A stretch of 64,000 nucleotides of DNA from Rhyacophila brunnea (taxonomy: Eukaryota; Arthropoda; Insecta; Trichoptera; Rhyacophilidae), in NCBI GenBank assembly GCA_022495005.1, contig JAGYXB010001748.1, positions 310,001 to 374,000 on the forward strand, written 5' to 3'. The notes beneath the pieces were generated by a model. It worked only from the letters and a program-made list of their open reading frames with translations, did not search any database and was not told the DNA's origin. Shown piece by piece: positions 35,475 to 47,047 of the stretch (position 1 is the first letter of the stretch; every line of letters begins with the position of its first letter). A program made the translations under genes and the position numbers.

Positions 35475-36205
35475 TGTATATTTTAACTTTGACCTAAAAC
35501 CATAACAAAAACATTTTTGTGCTTCTTGTAAAATTTGTTCTGTGAGGGTTGCTCTCTTTTGCCTAAACACAGACGATATTATGAAATCAATTATTGTTCA
35601 TTCGAAATATGATTTAATAGATGGTATAATAGATGTTCCTTTTCGCTATTACTTCATAATATTCCAAGAATGTTAACGGTATCCAATATGGATCACTATT
35701 CAGTGACTTAATGGTAGGTACCTTTTTATAAACTGGCGTATATTTCTAAAGAATATAATATATACCTATACGCTAAAGCTGCATGCGTTGAAATCGTATG
35801 TGTAGATACATACCACTATTTTCATATTACGGAAAATCACTTAAGCTTAGCTGTCATGCCTATTACACCGAATCCATTGATATCGATATACTTATCGTTA
35901 CATCAAACAAGTATAATTCGCTTCATTAAATGCACGATCTGTGCCGCCGGCAAACATTCATCAATAGTAGTGTGCAAACCTAACACAAATAATCGGTTAT
36001 AGGTATGTTCCTACAATATTTGAAATAAACAACCAAAATTACACCAATTTCTGGTACTGACATCGACGTAATAACTATAACATTAAGCGCATTGATCAAA
36101 TTCAGGTATAACCATAATAAATTATTTTAGTCAATTATTTTTATCATTAAATATGTATCACACAAAGATTTATAAGAAACCATTTTCTACCACTAGAATC
36201 TCTAA
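35475..36205. other. Non-coding stretch
   Basis: No supported feature. Confidence 0.5.
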
Positions 36206-36210
36206 ATTAT

Positions 36211-36425
36211 ATGATGACCGAGCGCTTACTGCGTCGGCTTATAATGTCGAGGGTTCCGGGTTCGAATTTCGGCTCTGGCAAAATTCACATGTTTGTTAGG
36301 ACCCAAAGTGTAGATTAACAGATTGAGAAAGTAGCTCACTTATCGTTGAAAAAATCTGTCAATACAACCTCCACTCTGTGGATGTTCATAACATGATCTT
36401 CTTAGGATTGAACATGGTAATATAA
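36211..36425 (+). repeat. tRNA-related SINE, family S1, longest copy
   Basis: The head ACCGAGCGCTTACTGCG (weak A-box region) and GGGTTCCGGGTTCGAATTTC (good B box) is followed by a body and a tail with AATACAACCTCCACTCTGTG, ATGATCTTCTTAGGA and GAACATGGTAAT. The tail recurs at 58144-58270 (+) and 13240-13350 (-). The tRNA part does not fold into a full cloverleaf. This copy shows how head and tail belong together. Confidence 0.65.
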
Positions 36426-36459
36426 TATATATTGTAATGGACTTGGTTATATAACATTT

Positions 36460-36582
36460 CATCTGAGTCATTTTTTGGGACCTGGATTTCGCCTTTCGGT
36501 ATCTTCAGGCACTATGCGCACTCACCAATGGCAAATACACACTGACAACGAATACAGTTAATTATTGTTTATATAGTATAAT
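36460..36582 (-). repeat. Hammerhead-like repeat family H1, copy 2
   Basis: Minus strand: AGTGC, CTGAAGA (intact core), TACC-GAAA-GGC, GAAATCCAGGTC, then CCAAAAAATGAC. Compared with copy 1, the CUGANGA element is intact, but stem II has lost one pair and stem III is weakened (ATCC/AGGT). Combining the copies by eye suggests an ancestral stem I of about three pairs (TGC/GCA). It lies just downstream of the S1 SINE. Confidence 0.6.
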
Positions 36583-36589
36583 TGTACTA

Positions 36590-37885
36590 ATTACAGTTTA
36601 ATATATAACTGAATCTAAAATAAGGAACTGTTTCGACTAAATCCAATATATTAGTCATTTTGAGCTACAGATTCATTTTTAGCAAACATTTCATCAGATC
36701 AGATCCCCTCAATCAGTAAAATCCATACTATATAAAATTCACCTATACATATTACTAAGATGAACATTCAATCTTGCATTGTACGAATGCTTGTTATTAT
36801 ATTATTAATAACCATTTAGATCACGAAACATAATGCACGACTCAATCCAGAATCAAAATATTCACAATATAGCCCAAAATGATGTGTGTTATCCACACCA
36901 AATGAGAATCAAATATACCGAACTATACTTACTTGAAATATTATTAATTATAGTATGTACAACAAAAAGAACGCTTCTGTAATATTATGTAGATTACTGA
37001 TATGTCATCATCTAAAAATAACCATGACAATTAGAAACCGTGTCTTCATACGCCAACTTACAAATAATTATTTTTTGTGGCTAACAATAAAATTCTACCA
37101 CATTAAAAACTTTATAATTAAACCTAAAAGTACATAAAGGTACTTCTAGTGTTCACGCTCTACGTCTACGCTATCACTATTTCCTATTGAATTCTAAACA
37201 ACACATTATAAATATAGTATACCGTATCTATTTTCGAATAAACTCAATGACAAGGCAATCAAAAGCGACATACTTAACGATAGTTAAAGTTAGTTAAAAG
37301 TTTATTTTATAAGTCGAGTGCATTCAAAACGATTTATTTCATGACTCCTACAATATTGTATTCTAAACATCTGTTAGAAGCTGTTTGTTTGCCTAGTTCA
37401 GTTGACGAACTTTCATATGGTTTCCAGAGGCAGTGTGCATCGATGCATATTCTGATATAAGTACAAAGCCAATATAAACGGAAATGCAGCAACTTGCAAT
37501 GGAAGCAGAAAACTCAACCCATATAATCATTAGTAAATTAATAATTAAGATCAGTGCTATTTCATTTGCGTATGGAAATATTTTTTGAAATTACACGACA
37601 GCAAACAAACCGAAATTATTTGTATTCCCTTTGGAGAGAATGTACATAATATTATATTAAGCTCATATATTAATTTTGTAAATTATTAAATTTAATATAA
37701 GTAGTTAGTTCAGCAATACCATATTATTATAATCTTTATATTGACCACGTATTTTTTTTACATCGAATATGGACATTTTTCATTTACATACTTTATAAAT
37801 AATTTTAGCTCTTCATTTTTACCATACAACACGTCATAAAGAACTCGTGACAGCTATGTAGTAATATCAGAGAAAAAAATATAGA
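36590..37885. other. AT-rich non-coding stretch
   Basis: No feature recognised. Confidence 0.5.
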
Positions 37886-37889
37886 TGTA

Positions 37890-37947
37890 TGTGACTTCAT
37901 CGTACATTAACCCGGAGCTCCCAGATGAGAAGCCAGTATTTTTACAG
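37890..37947 (-). repeat. tRNA-derived SINE fragment, family C, second copy
   Basis: Minus strand ACTGGCTTCTCATCTGGG, AGCTCCGGGTTAATG, GAAGTCACATAC matches the order of blocks at 17871-17944 on the same strand. Fragmentary. Confidence 0.45.
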
Positions 37948-38028
37948 TAACATTACAATATAATATGTGTTTTTACGTATAATTTGAGATATTTGGACTG
38001 TTTAATGGGACTCAGTTTTAGCGACCAG

Positions 38029-38312
38029 CAGGCCTATGTTATAGTTGGTGATATGAAGTCACCCGACGACATTACGTAATTGTGACGTAAGCCAATACAC
38101 GCATGACGCAAGCCGCCCAACGCACACTGCTCACCATAGATATTATTGTGCTGAAACACCTATTTGTGTATGAGGACAATGGATAACGCCAATATTTTAG
38201 TAGCGTTATTTTCTCGAATGCTATTATCACTCCGGTAGTACGTCACAATGATGTCATATGACGTCATGTCGACCGGGCGACTTCAACTCGCAAGTTTTAA
38301 CATAAGGGCCTA
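38029..38312. mobile_element. MITE with long imperfect inverted repeats
   Basis: The 284-bp unit begins CAGGCCTATGTTA and ends with the inverse TTTTAACATAAGGGCCTA. The arms continue through TGAAGTCACCCGACGACATT / ATGTCGACCGGGCGACTTCA and ATTGTGACGTA / TACGTCACAAT, about 60-70 bases with gaps. Several TGACGT and TTACGTAA sites are a by-product. No target duplication and no open frame. Confidence 0.7.
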
Positions 38313-38499
38313 GGATTTAATCTTTTGTCATATTTAGAGTACATGGTCTGATATGCTGGTATACAGCTGACAAACTTTGCCAGTAGACTTATTGTATATA
38401 TACTTGGGCCAATTATGGTGGCTCTAATCCCATATACATTCTTAACCTACTTCCCAAAATCATCCTGTAATGCCAGGCACGTAATAAATAAATAGTTAG

Positions 38500-38694
38500 T
38501 TATATTATTACGAACTCCGTCAATTCAATACCTGTAAGGCCGTCCATACCAGCACTTGTGAATAACCATAAACCGCTGTGCGTACATGGTGACTCATTCG
38601 TCTCGTATCTGTTTGGCCGTTGCTTTAATTCTAAAATGATTTTGTCATCCTCATTCATCCCAAAACACATGTGTAGAGTGTGATAAACTACCAT
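38500..38694 (-). other. Possible unrecognised exon (low confidence)
   Basis: The minus strand is open for 64 codons with unusually protein-like composition (for example DDKIILELKQRPNRY and LWLFTSAGMDGLTGIEL). The frame ends in GAGTTC|GTAATA, which could be a splice donor. In the same frame a stop lies two codons before the ATG, with only a weak acceptor (TGTAG). I do not recognise the peptide. It may be chance in a GC-richer patch (38500-38860). Confidence 0.12.
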
Positions 38695-38869
38695 TACTGA
38701 CTACAGTGTCGGTACTAGTGCGTGAATGCGTGTACACGGAACCAGCTCCAGCAAGCCAGCCATCTCAACAGCAAAGGTTAGTGCATGGATTGAATCCCTG
38801 TATAACTGCCCTCTTCCAACATTCACAGTTCACTCAAAAGTGCCGCTATATATACTTTATTTAGGTAAG

Positions 38870-40055
38870 TATACTGAATTAACTACATAATGAACTATTC
38901 ATATAGCTTGAAGTTATCGAAAAGCGAAACAGTGAAAAAATCTTAATAATTAGATTTTCTATTCAATTTATATTAAGTATATAACTATAGACAATTCTTG
39001 ATATTTAATATGGTTATTTAGCAGAACAATAAAAAGATGACATTGCATTAATATGGAATTTATCAAGTGTTTTGATTACATTATTGATAAATTAAAATAA
39101 AATTTTTCTAAGTCTAATGTAAGAGAATACGTAATTGAAATAATTAACCCGTAAAGCCAAGTATCAAAATGTAGGTAGTTTGCAAAGATTCTGGATATTA
39201 GCCATATTACAGCTTCTTTGTTTGTGTCAAAGTTTATAGTTTCTTATCAGCTTCGGTTTTCTGACCTACTTTTACTTCGATATAAGTTGGCAGACTTTAC
39301 AGTTGACCGTGGAAAGTCAACAAACTGCCAAAACCGAGGAAATGGATTCATATTACGTGTAAAGTTTACCAAACGTGATAACGTTCGCGATTTTGTAATA
39401 TCCAGACACTCCCTTTTATTGGGTAGGTGGGTACCCGATTCAGAAATTCAGAAATTTTATATATATTTTTTGTAGTATTGTAAGCGAACGATGCTGTCCA
39501 CTCCTTCCGATCCTGAATTTAATAGGCTTCTTTGTTTAGAATATTCAGAGTGTCAACGCTTTTTCTCTTGTTACCGTTCCCAGAAGGCCACTCAATACCA
39601 CCAGTTTTCGATATTTTTCGCTCCACGAAAAGCAATACGTACGATTTTTTTTTATATATAAGTACTATAAATCAATTAGTATTTTTACTATTTTTAAAAA
39701 ACTAATATTTTTAGCAATCCTATGTTGAAATTTCCTCGTACAAAAATATGTCTTTTTACCTATATGTATTATAATTATATAATATCATGCTAGTTATAAT
39801 TTGACATTATTATTTATATCGAATTCAATTTCGGTATAGCCACAACAATATTTAAACTAGATTCGATATATTTGATAAACTCGATGGTTTTTAAAATAAA
39901 TATAAAATACGTTCGTAAGTAGGTACTATGCTAAAATTATGAATTATTCAAAAATGTTTTTGTGAAAGCTTAATTACCCACCTGAATATAATCATAAAAT
40001 GATATAACGTAATAATGAGATGGAATGCTTTAACGAATTTCCATGTTATGTCTTT
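38870..40055. other. Non-coding stretch
   Basis: AT-rich. A GC-richer segment at 39470-39620 has no supported function. Confidence 0.45.
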
Positions 40056-40062
40056 TTAATCT

Positions 40063-40166
40063 AAGTTTATCTTTAATTTTAAATAAACAATATTTTTTTT
40101 TTCAAGAAATTTTCTCAAATTGCAAGTTTCGTATTTTTTCGCTAGGTGCCTCTGGTTGGCGTAGCA
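40063..40166 (+). repeat. Partial copy of the TTAA element's right end
   Basis: AAGTTTATCTTTAATTTTAA, then CTCAAATTGCAAGTTTCGTA, TTTTTTCGCTAGGTGCCTCT resembles the right end of the 41132-43188 element (AAGTTTATCTTTAAATT, CTCAAATTGCAAGCTTCGTA, TTTTTCCGCTAGGTTCTCT). The middle 60 bases or so are missing and the outermost end has diverged, with no TTAA at the boundary. Confidence 0.55.
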
Positions 40167-40343
40167 TTCAATCTAATACATACATACACATGATTCTCAT
40201 AATATGATAATATGATAAACATAGAGAGTTATCCATCTCTACATGTACATACAGGAAATTCGATCATATCATATGAACAGTTGGCTTAGTATTAATTTAT
40301 TATTATAAATGTTTACTATTGTAATAACAGTACTAAAATATTA

Positions 40344-40400
40344 ACGAGGGTTCAAATTCGGGCAACAGTATCAGTCATCCCCAAATTTATGGGCAATTTA
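40344..40400 (+). repeat. Possible SINE B-box fragment
   Basis: GAGGGTTCAAATTCGGGC resembles a tRNA T-arm/B box. No other tRNA-like parts are visible. Confidence 0.25.
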
Positions 40401-41362
40401 ATTCGATTACAGCAATTCGCAAGAGCAAAACACATGGCAACATGGGTCTCATTTACGTATTAACTCGGAACAATGTTTGACTTATAGATTTGTTAATTTA
40501 TTTAATTTATAATTAATGTGTAACACAACTGTCCAAATTATTGATAAATACCATTGTATAGCATTTATCTTCGTATATGTTTATCTGATTAATATACATT
40601 AAACATACAGTGAATCTAAAATTTTAATTGAATTTATCGGATTCTCACGGTGACCGTTGAGCAAAAATTAGTTTTGTATAAGTTACATGCATTGCAAACC
40701 AGGATAGAATTTTCAATTGGGGGTTTATAATTTTTCAATTATTTTGATCTAGGCATAAATTCATGTTTACAAAAATACATACAAATTGGTCTAATAATAT
40801 GGACACTTAGAAATATCCAGGTAATGCAATAATAATTATTTATTTACGCAAGGCAGTGTATTTTAATTTTATTAAGTATTATTATTTTTTAACTGTCCCT
40901 TACAAACACGTCAAATGCTTGTAACAAGATGTTTATATTAAACCATCGATAGGTTCTATAAATCTAACATTTAGTAGCACAGTTGAATGGTTATTTAAAT
41001 ATTTATGTGCCTAAATCACTTTAATTATAGTATTAACTGTCAATTATTGGTGGAGATGCGTTGTATTAATAATTATTTAAATACACGACAATATCATATA
41101 ATATATAACTTACGTATTCCACGTAATTTAAGGGGGATCATATATGCCAACAGAGAACCTAGCGGAAAAATACGAAGCTTGCAATTTTTTTTTTTTTTGA
41201 TAAACTACAATTTCAACTGTATTAATTAATAAATATGAAGGATCTGAAAACATTAAAAAGATTTTTTTTTAATTCAAAGATAAACTTACCATTGTAAAGA
41301 AATGTAATTAAATGTGAATTCGTTTCAGGGTCCCATCTTATTATTACATTATATTTTATGGT

Positions 41363-42824
41363 AAGAGTGGGAAAGCCCCCGGGGAAGACGGTTTAACGAT
41401 AGATATCCTCAAAAAAGCAGGAAAGGATGCAAATGAAGTACTTGCACAATATTGTTCACAGCCTGCATACGCAAAGAGGATGTCCCAGAGGTATGGAAAA
41501 ATGCCAGCATTGTCATTCTTCACAAAAAAGGTGACAGAGAAGACCTAGCAAATTATCGTCCAATAAGTCTACTCCCTATTCTCTACAAGACGTTCACAAA
41601 AATTCTCTCAAACCGTCTGCAAAATGTACTAGACGAGAACCAACCGAGAGAACAAGCCGGATTTAGAGGAGGATACAGCACTATGGACCATATCCAAGTC
41701 GTCAGAGAAATCATAGAGCGGTACCAAGAATACAAACTGCCACTATGCATGGGTTTTATAGACTATGAGAAGGCGTTTGATTCAATAAAGAAATGTTCAA
41801 TACTCGGCGCACTCAGAAAACAAGGAATCCCTGGACGCTATATAAATATTTTCAATAATATATACAGTAGCGCAACAGCATCTGTAAATCTCCATAAACC
41901 ATCGCGCAGATTTCCTATCAGCAAAGGAGTCCGACAAGGTGATACAATCTCACCTAAACTATTTACAGCTACCCTTGAAGACTTATTCAGGCAACTTGAC
42001 TGGAATGACAAAGGGATCCCCATAAATGGAGAATACCTGAGTCATCTGCGCTTTGCCGATGACATAGTAATTTTCTCGCAAGACTCAGAAGACCTCCAAA
42101 GCAGAATGCAGGAACTCGCTGAAGTAAGCAACAAAGTAGGTTTAAAAATAAATGTAACAAAGACGAAAGTCATGTTCAACTGCTTTGCAGGCCAAAAAGA
42201 GATCCTCATCAATGGCACTCAGCTCGAACAGGTGAAAAGCTACATCTATCTGGGACAACAAGTATCTATAGATGGATGTATATTTGATGAAATTGTTCGC
42301 AGAGTAAAGCTAGGCTGGAGTGCTTTTGGAAATGTTTGAGTGCTGAATAATGTCTTCAAAAGTGACCTTCCACTGTGCCTAAAGCGCAAAGTGTTCAACC
42401 AGTGTGTGCTTCCCGTGATGACATATGCGTGTGAAACATGGACCCTAAGTAAAAGAGAGATCCAGAAACTTAGAGTAGCACAACGTGGTATGGAGAAGTG
42501 CATGCTGGGCATAACGCGAAAGGACAAAAAGAGGAATGAGTGGATAAGGAAGCAGACAAGGGTTTGCGATGTAATAGAGTTTATTAAAAGCCTTAAATGG
42601 AGATGGGCTGGACACATAGCTCGAAGAAGAGACAATCGTTGGACAAATCTAGTCATCCAGTGGTATCCAAGAAGACAAAACGTCCGCAAGGTAGACCTAG
42701 AGGCCGCTGGATCGATGAAATGATAAAGTTCTGCGGAAGTACGTGGCAACGCAATGCACAGGACCGAGAGAAGTGGAAGCAACTTGAAGAGGCCTTCATC
42801 CAGCAGTGGATAGATTCAAGCTGA
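41363..42824 (+). pseudogene. RTE reverse transcriptase, truncated and broken
   Basis: The remnant starts in frame with GKAPGEDGLTIDIL, shifts frame near 41450, then runs open from 41452 to a TGA at 42337-42339. In that 295-residue part: NYRPISLL (34-41), QAGFRGGYSTMDH (68-80), FIDYEKAFDS with the catalytic aspartate (102-111), GVRQGDTISP (159-168) and LRFADDIVIFS with the catalytic FADD (199-209). After the stop the same frame continues through LPVMTYACETW and KWRWAGHIARRRDNRW to about 42690, where a second shift leads to QGRPRGRWIDEMIKF and EEAFIQQWIDSS before the final stop at 42824. The C-terminal pattern is typical of RTE-clade ORF2. Two frameshifts, one stop and the missing endonuclease mean it is inactive. 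Confidence 0.93.
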
Positions 42825-42835
42825 TGATGATGATG
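41363..42835 (+). mobile_element. 5'-truncated RTE-clade LINE insertion
   Basis: A 1473-bp LINE fragment bounded by a perfect 12-bp target duplication ATATTTTATGGT (41351-41362 and 42836-42847). It lacks the endonuclease domain and the start of RT through 5' truncation, and ends in a short TGATGATGATG tail, typical of RTE elements. It is inserted in the TTAA element 41132-43188, hence younger than it. Related 3' fragments occur at 8.1 and 52.5 kb on the minus strand and near 12.55 kb on the plus strand. Confidence 0.93.
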
Positions 42836-43199
42836 ATATTTTATGGTCATATTTATTATTAAAATTTAGTTTATAAAGTTTTTAATAATTTTATATCTAT
42901 TTTAAAAAACATCGATTTTTATAAAAAATATAAATGTGTATAACTTGAAATCCTTTTTATTTATATGAAATCTTATTTAGGTATGGTCCCAATATTTAAG
43001 CTTATAGCGTTTATTAGCGTTTAGACAATTAGTAAGTTTATCTTTAAATTAAAAAATAAAATGTTTTTGATGTTTTCAGATACATATTTATTAATTAATA
43101 CAGTTGAAATTGTAAATTATCAAAAATAACTCAAATTGCAAGCTTCGTATTTTTCCGCTAGGTTCTCTGTTGGCATATATGATCACCCTTAATAACTGA

Positions 43200-44160
43200 T
43201 TAATAAGTATCTTCGCTTGGATATTTCGTGTCCAGTGGAGTAGTACCGCATATTGTGTTATATGTACATATTATTATTTCCGATCCCGTTATCCCAAGTA
43301 CGAATATTTTTTCCCGCAAATATAATATAACGTACAAATATTTTAAAAACAATCATATAAAACGCAAGCTACCCCGAATTTCTGCTATTTCAACTATTTT
43401 AATCTCAGTATTTCGGTATCAAGAAGTCCAGTGGGATTTGAAAAACCTGATAGTCATAAAAACAACATAATATGTTAAGTTTACCGATGCCATTCGATAT
43501 ATTATTATCCTCGGGGAGAGGCTTAATACGATTTCACTTGAAATAGAAAGCATACCCTAAGTAATTCTTCAAGCGTACATACGCAACTGATTTTGGCCAA
43601 TAACAAGACGTTGCTCGGGGCATTCTTCTTTGATAAAAATAATTTAGTCAAAAAGCTCTTTGACGTGCACATAGCGTGTGTTAAAAAGCTGCATGCTTCT
43701 TCCATCTACGCCAGTAATATGGTTGTCAAAGCAACTCTATTACATGGATAGATATTGTTTATTTCCTGAAACCATAATCTTATCTATAGATATTATATTG
43801 CATTAAGTTCACATATTTTTATTTCTCTCCTTCCTATATTGTTAATCGATCTTTTTATTATAGTTTTATTTTCTTCTCAAATGTATATAAAAATAGGTTT
43901 AAGTTTAAATAAATATATCTAAGGTATTTAACAATATTTTTTACATATCGATTACATTAAAACCATATAAAGAAGGTACCTATCCATATAATAAATCCAA
44001 GAAAATTTTAATATGTAACATATAGCTATTAAAAAGTATTTTGAAATACCATGCTTTAATTATAGCTTTGGGATACCAGTACCAGATACCAGAGTAGAGG
44101 GAGGCTGTGGAGATTCGCCACAAATAGTGCAAATTTTGTTATAAATACTTACATACATTC
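43200..44160. other. Non-coding stretch
   Basis: AT-rich with a slightly GC-richer patch at 43490-43720; no supported feature. Confidence 0.45.
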
Positions 44161-44165
44161 ATTTC

Positions 44166-44419
44166 CATTGAACTTAGAATACAGATGGTGTTGGATAGTT
44201 TTTAAAAATCAATGTAATCCTCAATTACTAGTAAAGCACATTGGCACGAATCCAGTGATTGTGAGTTTCAGTTCTGCCAGACGTCGTATTTTTTTCAAAG
44301 ATTTTTTCTGCTTGGTATTTTTAAATCATGTACAATTGTTATGGTTTGGTTTAGGCAAAGTTTAAATGAATTTTAAAAACTAACCAACACCATTTGCAAT
44401 CTGTATTCTAAGTTCAATG
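44166..44419. mobile_element. Inverted-repeat element (MITE-like)
   Basis: Left arm CATTGAACTTAGAATACAGA, TGGTGTTGGATAGTTTTTAA pairs with the right arm, which has a 7-base extra segment (CATTTGCAATCTG region). Arms are about 44-49 bp, total 254 bp. The centre is AT-rich and non-coding. No target duplication recognised, so class is unknown. Confidence 0.7.
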
Positions 44420-44424
44420 AAAAC

Positions 44425-46640
44425 AAAAATTCTCTGAGCCCAGCTCTATTTTTCACCACTGATGATTTGTAAATTATGCTATTTTAAAAATTCCATCTCA
44501 ATAATTAAAACATAGTAGTATAAAATCGTTAAGAAAACAAGTGAGGAAATAAAATAAAATGGACCTGATACAGTACAAGAATGAGAGTTGGAAAAGTTTA
44601 AATTGTTCTTGAAACTTTTTATATAATAAAAAGAAGTTTGAAAGTTTATTGAAAACTTTCAAAGATATAAAAAAGCTTTAAAATTGTTTGAAATCAAAGA
44701 ATTTTAAAATATTACGTAAGACAAAGGATGGTTCAAAGTTATGAAAAAATGTAACAAAATTAATATTCATTTGAGGAAAAGACTACAAAAGTCGGCAAGA
44801 CTTCGGATAATAGCACTTTACAAAGAAGTAAATTGATCAGGGGGTTAAGGTGAGGATAGGATTCTGTACCTACTTACACTTTATTTTTATGGGATTTCAA
44901 AAGTGCAGAAAAGAGTGTAGCCAAGCTAAGGAAATTTTTGGTGATTTCCATTCAAATATCTTAATTATTCAAATTACATGAATGAGGGCAACTGGAAACT
45001 TCGACTTATGAAGTGTTGTGAGCCAGGAAAATCGTATTATAAAAAAAAATAAGTAAATTATGAGACGCTTCTACAATCAATAATTTTATTATAATGGTTT
45101 TTGCACTATAAACGATTAAATTCTCAAAAAGGTGGGTGACAAAAAAAGATGGCCTTAAGTACCAAGTGGTCCCCAATGAATTAATGTTACATTTTAAGTA
45201 TGACTCAGTTTTTGTCAGCACAACTGATAATCTGTAAATGCGTGCAATTGTTGTGTGAGAATATTATGATAACTATGTAGGTTTGAATATGTTACGGGTA
45301 ACAGTGTTTTTCATTGACCCCGATACATCTTGAACTAATAATAATCATAACACCAAAACATACATATACTTATATGAATTATAGAAGTGTTGTTTTTTTT
45401 TCTCTAAGTATGCAGGGAATTCAAGCAATAATCAATATTATACTTATATGTACAAATGTAAAAAAGGTTTATATAGCTTACATATAGTTTGTATATTTTA
45501 GGATAGTAGTACATAAGACGTCACATATTTTTTTATTGGACTATAAATATAAACAAGATTTAATAATGTACCATTATTTTTATTTAAAATACATACTTAA
45601 CTTAAAACAGTATGGGAAGCAATCCTAGATAAACTATTAAACTACTTGAGTAGCTATGTAGGTATCTCGATTTTTCCTAGAACTATTATAATAATTATTT
45701 GTGAGCCTGTTAAAATTTATATTTATTTTTAATATGACATCAATCATATCAATTGGCGATTTAAAAGAAATATTACATATTTTCATAAATAAAAAAATCT
45801 ACAAAGAAATCTCTTTCGCAATCATTTCACATAAACACACATTTAAAATAAATACGACTGAAAAGAAACCTAGATCCTTATTTCGAAATGAATTCTGTGA
45901 GTAACGTTTTATCTGTATGATGTGATATCATTTTTATTAACTGCTAGTCATTTGCTCGCTTTCCTCGTTGAATTCAAAACATTGTTAGACATGATGTAGC
46001 TTCATTTTATTGCGCCCAAGAGACCAGATACTGTCAAGACATTGTCAGAGGTACTTCGTCTGCGATAAAAGAGCCATTGCTCCAATAAAGAAAGCGGTTC
46101 TTTCAAAGCTTTGAAGGCCGAACTGCAATTGATGCTACATTGTATGGACTCATCTCAAACTAAAATGATAAAAATGTGAAAAATGAAACGTTGCTAAAAT
46201 AGATTATGTCACTCATATCAAAAGTTTAACATTCTATCTTATAATAGTTACATATAGGCAACAAAGCGTAAATGGTAGGTAGTTGAGGTTTGTCATATTT
46301 TCTGATTGAATTTTTATTTTAATAATAAAGTGCAGATTAGAAAATACGAAAACTATTTTAAAAACTTTCACTAAACTTGCTTGTAAAATGCATATTTAAA
46401 ATATGTATTTCGTTTTTTTAAATACCATAAAGAAATAAAGAAATAATAATATTACTTTGCATATTTAAATTTAAAATCAGTTGTCACCATGATTATTATA
46501 ACAGTGTTCAACCGTATTTGTATTATTCACTTGTATTATATCTGTCATGAAACCGCTAATGTTACCATGACAAAGTGATCTAACAAGCAAACTGTTTCCA
46601 CAAAATGTGACATTTTGGCGCTGACAGATATCGACTTTTC
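44425..46640. other. AT-rich non-coding stretch
   Basis: Minor hairpins such as GAAAGTTT/AAACTTTC near 44640-44660; nothing else supported. Confidence 0.5.
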
Positions 46641-46641
46641 A

Positions 46642-46703
46642 TGTCAAAATGACAAAAGTTCTCTCACTGTAAGTACAGTGAGTAAAGTTTTGTGATTTTG
46701 ACA
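46642..46703. repeat. Compact inverted repeat / hairpin
   Basis: Outer arms TGTCAAAATGACAAAA and TTTTGTGATTTTGACA pair with one mismatch, and the inner part CTCACTGTA-AG-TACAGTGAG (46663-46682) pairs perfectly. The 62-bp structure would be a stable cruciform. GACA/TGTC motifs recur just outside it (GCTGACAGATATC and GGTTGACAAAAG). It may be a tiny MITE remnant or a regulatory palindrome. Confidence 0.6.
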
Positions 46704-47047
46704 GGACGGTTGACAAAAGTTGTACTTGATTTCCGCTAATACAATGTGAGATACGTTGTTTTAATATTGTTGAAGCTTTTATTTACGTTTCGTAAATATT
46801 GTTTCTAAGGTTTCATTATGAAATATTACTTATCGAGCACAATAATCAGTCTATGGTTAGTTTATGAGTAAATCTGACAGCAAAAATGATTTGGGTTAAC
46901 TACTAATGTATAGATTATTTACATCTTCATGATGTTTTGTAATGTTGCCAATTTATTATTCAGTATGTTAAAAGTATGTTAAAATGAATTTATGAATAAA
47001 TATACGTTATATTTAAGACTCTAAACCCACTCGCTTATAGTCTAAAT

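Larger units (their letters stand above)
41132..43188. mobile_element. TTAA-flanked (piggyBac-like) element split by an RTE insertion
   Basis: The left end, after TTAA (41128-41131), reads GGGGGATCATATATGCC, AACAGAGAACCTAGCGG, AAAAATACGAAGCTTGC. The right end is its near-perfect inverse and is followed by TTAA (43189-43192). Pairing continues inward through AATTTCAACTGTATTAATTA and AAGATAAACTTAC, giving arms of roughly 170 bp with gaps. TTAA duplication and inverted termini fit the piggyBac superfamily; GG-starting tips are less typical. Without the RTE the element is about 570 bp and non-coding. Confidence 0.85.

Noticed and set aside
33919..36582. The two H1 repeats as terminal repeats of one Penelope-like element
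   Set aside because: The 2.4 kb between them has no reverse transcriptase or GIY-YIG coding on either strand and contains an unrelated SINE and a GC island; independent insertions are simpler.
42246..42782. 178-codon frame on the minus strand
   Set aside because: It is the antisense shadow of the RTE reverse transcriptase.
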